The position numbers were made by a program, and so were the translations under genes. From contig NW_022985167.1 of assembly GCF_010093535.1 (NCBI RefSeq), positions 1,407,335-1,471,334 on the forward strand: DNA of 64,000 nucleotides, written 5' to 3'. The notes beneath the pieces are model-generated. The model ran no database searches, was not told where the DNA came from, and saw nothing but the letters and a program-made list of their open reading frames with translations. The DNA comes from Lindgomyces ingoldianus (lineage: Eukaryota; Ascomycota; Dothideomycetes; Pleosporales; Lindgomycetaceae). This document shows positions 57,170-64,000 of the stretch, piece after piece. The first letter of the stretch is position 1. Every line of letters starts with the position of its first letter.

Positions 57170-60100
57170 GAGCATTTTTATACTGAGCAGTTATGCCCAT
57201 ATCAATTCCCCGCAGAAGAGCTACGGAGGCATGATAAGGAGGTTAAGACTTTTAACCTAGTACATTTCTAGTGTTTGTGTTTTACCTGTTCCTTTATTTA
57301 CCATTTGATTGACATGTTATTGACGTGACTGGTCGAATGCATGAATTCCCCTTTGTTTAAGAAATGGTTGGAAGTTGAATCTTAACAGATTCGCACAAAT
57401 ATTTAACAGTCCAGATCTATTTTTCACGTGCAGTGATAACAATTAGTTGCCAGGCAATAGAATAGATGCTAACCCATTAGCCCTATAAATTCGGTTTTCA
57501 TCGTGCTTGCTAATTACTATCAACAATAGATAAATAGACGAAGAAAAATTCATTACAATGTTGACTTTACTTGGCAGACAGACAGAGTAAACAAGCTCCA
57601 GGATATCAGGAACAAGAGAGTCAAACGCTGTCTTGATGAAGAACATCTAGTGCTTGAAAGGACGGAATCGAAACCCTACCGCGTAATCCCATCAGCGAAC
57701 AACACCAGCAGAATCTCCTGATATGGAGGCTGATTTCCTCAGAAGATTTTCCTTGGACGTCAATGTCCTATACGTTAGGGTCTAAAACAATACACATGCT
57801 ATAAGGACCGGTCTCTGTACCACTGCGCCAACACAACCAAAAAGGTGTGAATAATCAACCAACAGTTGATTCTGCGTACAGAATAGTATATATATACCTG
57901 TCGCGCGTAAGGACCCTAGTACCAGCCGTTACGGGCCTTACGGTGCATTATCACCCTTTGTAAGGACTAGCAGCCTTACACATGCTATACTAGGCATGGG
58001 TAGACTTAGCCGCAGGGGCCTAAAATAGTACAACTCTAACTTATCTAGACCTAATAAGCAAAAGTACTATTCTATATTTAAAAAGAAAGTTTACATAATC
58101 ACCTAGAATAATAACAACTACTTAAATCCTTTAACTAACAATATTTGTTTAGACAAAACTGATGTTACCTTAATCGATTAATACTTAGTTTTAATCCATT
58201 TCAAGGGCTGTTTTTTAGGGGGTTTTTATATTGTATAGATTTTACTCTATCGTGCTACAGAATTAAGGTAGGGTTAGGGAATTGAGGAAAGATATAAGGA
58301 AGAAGCTTAATGCGAGGAGCGATGCCCTGTGTAGATAAGTGAGAGACTGCACTAAACCTGAAGGGGGAGTCCTCGACAGAGATTACCGTGCTTTTGCGCT
58401 AGTGTCTTTGCCCTCAAAGCAGTGTCCTCAACGCCAGAGAGTGACACACAAGAATGCTCCTGGTAGTGCTTGACAAAGGAGAATTTTCAGCGTAACGTAC
58501 ATTGCCTTGGACTAATTTCTAATTTACACTTAAGTCTAGCATATTTACCTAGTACAAGATTGACAGATACTCTACTTACTTAGTACGCTTAAAGATTTTC
58601 TTGTTAAAGCTGTTCTCTGCTAGTGGCTGTTTGCTTCTAACGTTCAGCCTGAAGGAATCTTTGAAGCCTGTTGCTCATTCGCTTCTTAAGCCACGTCAGA
58701 TTCAGCCAACAGTGACGTCGAGACGTAGCTTTGCCTAACAATATAAAATAGGGTCTTTCATTGCCTTCAGCTTCATGAAAGCCAGCGAATTCAGGGAAAT
58801 TCTAACGAATAACGCCTCCAGCCATATCAGTCACTATAGCGGCCATCATGGTTCCAACTTTGCAATCCATGTTAACGATGTATGCCTACAGAATAACCTC
58901 TTGCAGATTGTTCAAGTTGTACTAGAAGCAGAGTACTTAAAATTTTTGCTCTATTTCCACTTCTCTTTTTAATAGGGAGTTAAGGATCGCACGCTTAGAA
59001 GCGTTCTTCTCCCGTCCTAATCAGGATGGCAGATGGCAGTCTCGGATTTCAGAAGAGAGTGCTTCTAAGGTACCCTTTCAACCTCATTTTCGTGCCAATC
59101 ACCTGAGATGTGGTGCAAGAAGTTTCCTAGGACAATAACCTGGCTAGGCACCCACCAACCGTATCCTGTTCTCGTTGTAAGTCTAGGTGGTGTTGCAGCG
59201 GAAGAGTGTTGTGTTAATGTGCAGCCTTTAGGACAGCCATGATACAAAGTAAGGTACAGGCACTAGTAGATAGTGGCTTGGCCTGGTTACACTCGCAAAT
59301 GGCGTGTCCCACTGGAGAGAATATATCGTACCTGTCCCAGGATTCCAGTGAAGTATGGGTGTTCTTCATCTACTTTTCCTTGGTAGCGAAACCGCCTTGC
59401 TTCCTCTTTTCGCGGGCGATAGCGTCCTTCAGGTCATTAAGGTTCAAGGTATCTTAGACTGGTGCACTAGAGTTGATGATATCTTGAGTTACGGGAACAA
59501 ATTACCAAAGCAGAACTTTATACTTAGGTTTACGCCCGACTTCTGGGAGTTGTCTTGTGCGGTCTCTTTCGCTTCGTTTGATATTTCGGATCTGCAACTC
59601 AAGGCCGTCTTGAACAAATACTTGGAGAACTGCTTAGCATGTACTTTGCAGCAGCGGTAGGTTTCTAGAAGCTCGTTTAGCCCGTATGTATCTATGTTTA
59701 GAGCAATGCACTGGCGCCGTATGTGTCCAACAAAGCAAAGATGTGTGAGGGCATGGTCTAAAAGGCTGGATGCTTATAAAACTTTAAGCACGGGGGCTCT
59801 ACAATGGAATACCCAATCAATCGTGGACCTGGCGTCCCACATACATCATGTCTACTCCAGGCTTACAAAAGCTTAAGATCGAAGCTTAAGAAAAAGCGAG
59901 GTGATCTAATTCTGAAGCCTAGAGAAATAGTGGAAAGTTCTTGGAACTGCCAAAGATGGTTTAGGCAAATGCTAGTTCTAAGTTCTCTGCAGGAATCACT
60001 ACTTCATCGCCTATATACCCCTCAAGACTTGAACAGGCAATCGATAGTGCCGACAGCGTCAGGGTGGAAGACAAAGGCAAACTCTTAACTGCACTGATAA

Positions 60101-60742
60101 TGCGTGTGCTTATAAGAAAATAGAAGAGTCTAGGGTAGAAAAGGCGCCACCTCCGCTTTTTTACTACTCTCTCGAGTAACATTGGGAATATAAAAGTAAG
60201 CCGAGAGGTTGCTTAACATCTGCGCTTGCTGTGGTGATGGCGACGATAGAGGCGAACGCAGTGTAAGGTCGAAATCAGAGCGGGTGAGGTGGAAGCCTTC
60301 CAAGGTTCACCGAAACTTTTGGTTACGTGAGACACAAAGGGAATTAGCCTTCCGAGGTTGACAACCCGGATTGATTAGGGATGGAAAATCTGACCAAGAT
60401 ATAGTGAGTACGGGAGAATTAGTAGAAGAAAATCTAGCCTAATTAATTCTTCTACTTAACCTATCATAGAAGCAGGAGTCAGGCCAGAGTCTCACAACAA
60501 TTCCACTGCACCCAGGCCTTCTCCATTGCCATCATTGCCTAAGAATTAAATCACTACAATGCTAATTTCATAGCTAAAAACAGAGCTAAGTGATGAGACT
60601 CGAATTTGACGTGTTGTACAACAACGATGCTATGCTTTCTATCCATCTAGGACAGCCCGTATGCAAACACCCACGCTATGCAAAAAAACACACACACAAA
60701 CGAACCATCTACTCTCATATACATCGCATCAGCTATCATTCT
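57170..60742. other. Gene-poor, repeat-rich stretch
   Basis: About 3.5 kb of low coding content: a tRNA-derived element (57664-57830, listed separately), AT-rich decayed DNA at 57880-58260 with repeated GTAAGGAC and CCTTAC words, and open but motif-free frames at 59239-59660 and 59804-60088. A lone TTAGGG word at 58274-58279 is not a telomere. Confidence 0.35.
57664..57830 (-). repeat. tRNA-derived (SINE-like) element
   Basis: On the minus strand, TGGCGCAGTGGTA (57830-57818) is an excellent RNA polymerase III A box, and GGTTTCGATTCC (57675-57664) is a B box with one extra T. The boxes are about 145 bp apart, much more than in a plain tRNA, and no clean cloverleaf can be drawn. A SINE head or a tRNA pseudogene with an insertion would fit. 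An adjacent AT-rich tract lies to the right on the plus strand. The 3' end of the element is not defined. Confidence 0.45.
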
Positions 60743-62743
60743 TCAGCAAGCCTCGTCTCCCTCCAAGATACCCTTCAGAATACCACTCCCAGGGCCCACG
60801 AGAGCAGCAGCCAGCTCCGTCGCCCCGACAGAGCTTGCAACACGACGATCTTCAACAACAGCGCCTCCAAATCCTCCGCCGCGACCCTTCTTCCTTGGGG
60901 TTCCGGCCGTGACAACAAGTGACCCTGCCTTGCCTTCTATAGCTGATATGAGCGAGAGTGTTTCCAGACTTCCGACAATGTCCCGGAATTCGGTGCTGGT
61001 AAGCGGATGTAGGATATTCTCTCGTTTGCACAGGGTGGTGTAAGCTTCAAAGAGGTCCCTGATGGTTGGTGCGGTGCTGTGGGCCTTCGATGGGGTTGCT
61101 AGCACACTGTCTGCCGCGGAGCTCCGTTTCTTCCTTTCTAGAGCTGATAGAGCACATAGGACTGCCTTTTGTTGAAGATTGAGGTTTTGGAGGCGTTGAA
61201 CTGTACCGTTGCTGAAAACAGCAGCGGTGATTCGTGCCACGTGAGCAATGGTGGCTCGTGGTGCGTTCTCAATCGTGAGTTGGGTCATGGAAGCAGCGAG
61301 TGGATTTTGCGACTTGATCTTTGAAGGTGTTCGAATGACTGGTGAAGAGAGATTCATATTTTCGACCAGAGGAATCTTGGATGGAGAAGGTGTAGGAGAT
61401 GGAGTAATTTCGGTTAGTTTCTTCGCGTATTGATCACGGGTATCAGCCTCGATAAGATCGATCGCTCGGCGGCAGATGTCAAATGCCTTGCGGAGATCAC
61501 CAGACTGTGCTGCCACCTTCTTGGAGAGGAACTGGATGGCGGTTAGGTGGAGAAACGGTACATGGTTTGAGTCCGCAGGTAGTAAGGCCTTCAGCTTCGA
61601 AGTAATGACAGAAGCGATCTGAGGTGCAGTGTAGGGTAGGAACGGCAGCAGGTGGGGCTTGAGGCCACGAGCCTTTAATCGAGGTAGAAACCGATCCGTG
61701 AAATCGAGAGCGTTTGCAATGCCAACAAGAACAAGACCTGAAGAATGTTGGAGCGACCACTCGAAGATGTTATAGAGGAGATCGGTGTCAAGTTCTAAAA
61801 GGTGGTCCACTTCATCGAGTGTGACGACATATGAGGTCTTGCGTTGCATGAAGAGTGTCTTTAAAGCATCGACCTCCTGGCCTTCTGCAATTTCGGTAAT
61901 ATCGACGAACTCTTCTAACAACTTTCGGTACAGATCTACCGCATCCTTGACACTCATACAGTTAATGTAGCCAGTCTTGACACTCCCCGCAGACTTAATT
62001 GTGCCGCAGACTTCATTGACCAAAGCACTTTTTCCAGTGCCAGGAGGACCAGAGACGTAGAGGCAGCCAGACTTCTTTGCCTTAGTGCGTGTTGAGATGA
62101 ATGCCTCGAGTTCCTTTCGCTCCTCATTGCGTCCGAACAATATTGCTGGCGCAGAGCCTCGGGCAAATACTTGGCGAGCTTCATTGTAGACAGTGGGAGC
62201 AGTATTGCGAGGCGTCGAAGGTGTGTGGGACGTTCGAGGTGTGAGAGGCCGCCCAGCGACAATGAGGCGATGCCTTGGCGTTACCGCGACCTTCTTTGAG
62301 AGCGCGTCCCGGTGGCGCGGAGTATGGGGCGTTGTAGCCTGGGCTGGTTTTTGTGAGACTGCGGCAGGTGCTTTCGATGGTGAATTAAGCTTGGCGGTTG
62401 ACAATGGTAGTCGCGTCTCGGGGGAGCTGTGTTTAGCAGGCGTGGTTGCAGCTCTCCTTCCCCGTTTACTCGGTGGCTTCTCCTCGATTGGTTCGTCAAC
62501 GTCCATAGCGTTGCCATTGACGGGGGCATTTTTGCTTGGAGTGACAAAGGGGTTCTCATTCTCAGCATCGTCGAGAATCACGAAGTGTGCCCTTCTTTTT
62601 GCGCGAGTTGCTACAGTAGAGCTGGCATCTGCAGGCGCTGTCAGTTTTGTTGACAGGAGTCGAATCGAGCGTCCATAGCACTTACCAGACGCATCTGCAT
62701 TCGCGGAGCTGCGGGTTCTTTTTCCGAGAACAGTAGGAGGCAT
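60743..62743 (-). CDS. CDC6: DNA replication licensing factor CDC6/Cdc18
   Basis: Two exons, 62743-62686 and 62637-60743, giving 650 aa. CDC6 loads the MCM helicase at ORC-bound origins in G1. The N-terminal 170 residues are disordered and basic with many Ser/Thr-Pro sites (TPSK, TPAK, SPSK, TPRHR), consistent with CDK control. The AAA+ ATPase follows: Walker A GPPGTGKSAL at about 216-225, Walker B VVTLDEVDHLL at about 290-300, and IANALDFTDRFLPRLKARGL. A winged-helix domain ends the protein (SLETLSLISAIEGKAGSLVV and a basic Gly-rich tail). The 48-nt intron has a clean GTAAGT donor and CTGACAG acceptor but is itself open in frame, so an unspliced message would still encode a full protein. Its promoter carries MCB/SCB-like words. 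Confidence 0.93.
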   Translation of the reverse strand: MPPTVLGKRTRSSANADASGKCYGRSIRLLSTKLTAPADASSTVATRAKRRAHFVILDDAENENPFVTPSKNAPVNGNAMDVDEPIEEKPPSKRGRRAATTPAKHSSPETRLPLSTAKLNSPSKAPAAVSQKPAQATTPHTPRHRDALSKKVAVTPRHRLIVAGRPLTPRTSHTPSTPRNTAPTVYNEARQVFARGSAPAILFGRNEERKELEAFISTRTKAKKSGCLYVSGPPGTGKSALVNEVCGTIKSAGSVKTGYINCMSVKDAVDLYRKLLEEFVDITEIAEGQEVDALKTLFMQRKTSYVVTLDEVDHLLELDTDLLYNIFEWSLQHSSGLVLVGIANALDFTDRFLPRLKARGLKPHLLPFLPYTAPQIASVITSKLKALLPADSNHVPFLHLTAIQFLSKKVAAQSGDLRKAFDICRRAIDLIEADTRDQYAKKLTEITPSPTPSPSKIPLVENMNLSSPVIRTPSKIKSQNPLAASMTQLTIENAPRATIAHVARITAAVFSNGTVQRLQNLNLQQKAVLCALSALERKKRSSAADSVLATPSKAHSTAPTIRDLFEAYTTLCKRENILHPLTSTEFRDIVGSLETLSLISAIEGKAGSLVVTAGTPRKKGRGGGFGGAVVEDRRVASSVGATELAAALVGPGSGILKGILEGDEAC

Positions 62744-63609
62744 CGTGGGCAATAGGAAAGCGCGGTGGAGTGGAATTGGGACTCGGGTGGAAGGTGTGTT
62801 GGTGGGACGAAGATGTGAAGGAGCGTTCAGAGAGTCGGTCGCGTCCGTCGTTTTGACGCGCAGCAGCCACGAACCGCGTAAAGTGCTTTTAGCGCCTTGG
62901 CATAAATCTCCCAGCCACCAGCTACATGCCAAGGTTCCGGCGTCGCGATATAAGGCCCATCGCTGCTGTCTCTCTCTCATGGTGCTTCTTTATCCCTTAG
63001 ACGACACTCACACAATCATCTCTATCTTCACAAAGACCGCCATTATTAGCATTTCCAAACCGCCAGACTAGCCGGACCTTTCCCAGCAGCTCTACCCAAC
63101 TATTACGCATGCCTGCCCATGTTGTGCAATTAAGCAATCAGCCCAGAAGGTGGTTCGCCTCATGCTCACACAAGTTTGATGATGCGATTGTGACCTAGGG
63201 CGCCTCATAGAGCCGTCGCTGGGTTGTACAAAAGTGACGTTCTGTTTGCCTAGCACCGCTAGACTCCCCACAGCGATTTACCACTGTGAACTGTGTGACA
63301 TACCACGCTCCCCTTCCCATGCATCAGATTCTGCAACATTGCCTCTTTGGATCTCACCGCCATTCCCTGTTTGCTTGCCAACCATGTAGTCCTGCCGCAC
63401 GCGCCCTCATCAATTATTGAGCATGCACGGCAAAGATTGCGTATCGAGTCTGCCCTCACCAGTCCTATAAAAAGGTACAAGTATCAACGAGATCGAGGCT
63501 TGCACCCGGCTCTTCTCAACCCTTGCATAGTGCTCAATTTTTGGTCTTTGGCCACCTCTGTCACAGCTCAATTTTCACTCTTCACACACTAGGTTGCTAA
63601 GCCTGGAGA
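62744..63609. other. Divergent promoter region, CDC6 and the right-end gene
   Basis: About 0.87 kb between two divergent starts. It includes the G1/S-type words listed separately and no further gene. ORFs at 63259-63592 have no conserved content. Confidence 0.4.
62855..62880 (-). promoter_or_regulatory. MCB/SCB-like cluster upstream of CDC6
   Basis: About 110-140 bp upstream of the CDC6 ATG (minus strand) are TGACGCGC (62855-62862), CACGAA (62868-62873) and CCGCGT (62874-62879). ACGCG and CACGAA are cores of the elements bound by the fungal MBF/SBF G1/S regulators, which control CDC6/Cdc18 in yeasts. The match is to short cores, so chance is possible. Confidence 0.35.
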
Positions 63610-64000
63610 ATGGCCCCATGGGAGACATGTCCGTACCCTTGGCCTTTTCCCGGAGGACGCCACTTCCATCAAGTTCTACCGGATTACCCGTGGCTAGATG
63701 GGGCTCGGTGGCTCCTTGGGCGGCGGCCGTGCTGTGAATGGTGCCTGGCCTGGAATCAGACGGTAAGCCGAGTCATGTTATCCAACCAGATGACAAGATT
63801 AACTTGACCTCAAGATGAATCCGCAACTCTTTGACGATCTGTTCCTGAGCCATCCCAACACCTACGAGCAGATCCTACACAGGTATTGTCGAATACATTA
63901 CCACTACAAGGAGGGCTACAATGAGGATACATACAGTTTGTCCAGGGAGGTGGAGAAGATGTCGCGGCGTCTTTGGATATTATTCAAACAAATATACCCC
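63610..64000 (+). CDS. 5' part of an unknown gene, cut by the window end
   Basis: Exon 1 63610-63762 (51 codons, ATG at 63610) is followed by an intron at 63763-63814 (GTAAGC donor, CTTGACC branch-like word, CAAG acceptor), and exon 2 from 63815 stays open to the window end. The joined frame is in phase 0 and reads at least 113 aa. Exon 1 is rich in Trp, Pro and Cys (MAPWETCPYPWPFP; ARWLLGRRPCCEWCLAWNQT), while exon 2 is helical and charged (MNPQLFDDLFLSHPNTYEQI then HRYCRIHYHYKEGYNEDTYS). No signal peptide or known motif is visible. Alternatively exon 2 alone, which begins with ATG, could be the true start. It runs divergently from CDC6. Confidence 0.55.

Noticed and set aside
58274..58279. 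TTAGGG word
   Set aside because: A single copy, not a telomeric array.
60678..62870. Several frames opposite or offset to CDC6
   Set aside because: They are overlaps of a conserved AAA+ gene, without independent features.

Overview
The window is nuclear DNA of a filamentous ascomycete (Pezizomycotina; the overall gene style suggests Leotiomycetes, but that is a guess). The evidence is compact genes with 44-80 nt introns (longer ones rare), fungus-only families (2EXR/F-box-like proteins, PTH11/rhodopsin-like membrane proteins, HeLo, DUF7703/DUF7704-type proteins, a TmpL-like protein) and patchy AT-rich, TpA-rich tracts that look like repeat-induced point mutation (RIP). Exon joins were worked out by eye from splice sites, reading phase and family conservation.

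Layout. 1-342: 3' end of the splicing helicase PRP28. 2.0-8.3 kb: a one-helix membrane protein, a rhodopsin-domain seven-helix protein and a 2EXR-like protein. 8.5-10.5 kb: a 612-aa secreted protein of unknown function. 11.8-16.5 kb: a core block with a second 2EXR-like gene, a small mitochondrial-type membrane ORF, UMP/CMP kinase (URA6) and eIF3m. 17-21.8 kb: three secreted proteins (unknown, PEBP-like, small AA1-like). 21.8-27.6 kb: gene-poor, with a degraded repeat. 27.6-31.6 kb: a TRI12-type MFS transporter and a stand-alone HeLo-domain protein. 31.6-35.8 kb: gene-poor, with a second AT-rich tract and a tandem tRNA-like repeat. 35.8-42.4 kb: a six-cysteine secreted protein, then divergent enoyl-CoA hydratase and TmpL-like genes. 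42.4-46.7 kb: no gene recognised. 46.7-50.6 kb: a DHA1-type MFS gene with a one-base frameshift and a DUF7703-type membrane protein. 54-57.2 kb: MOSC protein, DUF7704-type membrane protein and a broken aminoglycoside-phosphotransferase-like gene. 57.2-60.7 kb: tRNA-like and AT-rich debris. 60.7-62.7 kb: replication licensing factor CDC6. 63.6 kb to the end: 5' part of a gene cut by the window edge.

How the genes fit together. Housekeeping genes (PRP28, URA6, eIF3m, CDC6) alternate with accessory DNA rich in secreted and transport proteins, repeats and broken genes. The best functional pairing is enoyl-CoA hydratase and the TmpL-like adenylation/membrane/reductase fusion, transcribed head to head from about 0.9 kb. 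The most unusual molecular features are splice sites: GC-AG introns in eIF3m and the TmpL-like gene, and a PEBP gene whose second intron has GA instead of GT at the donor but is 54 nt long and open in frame.
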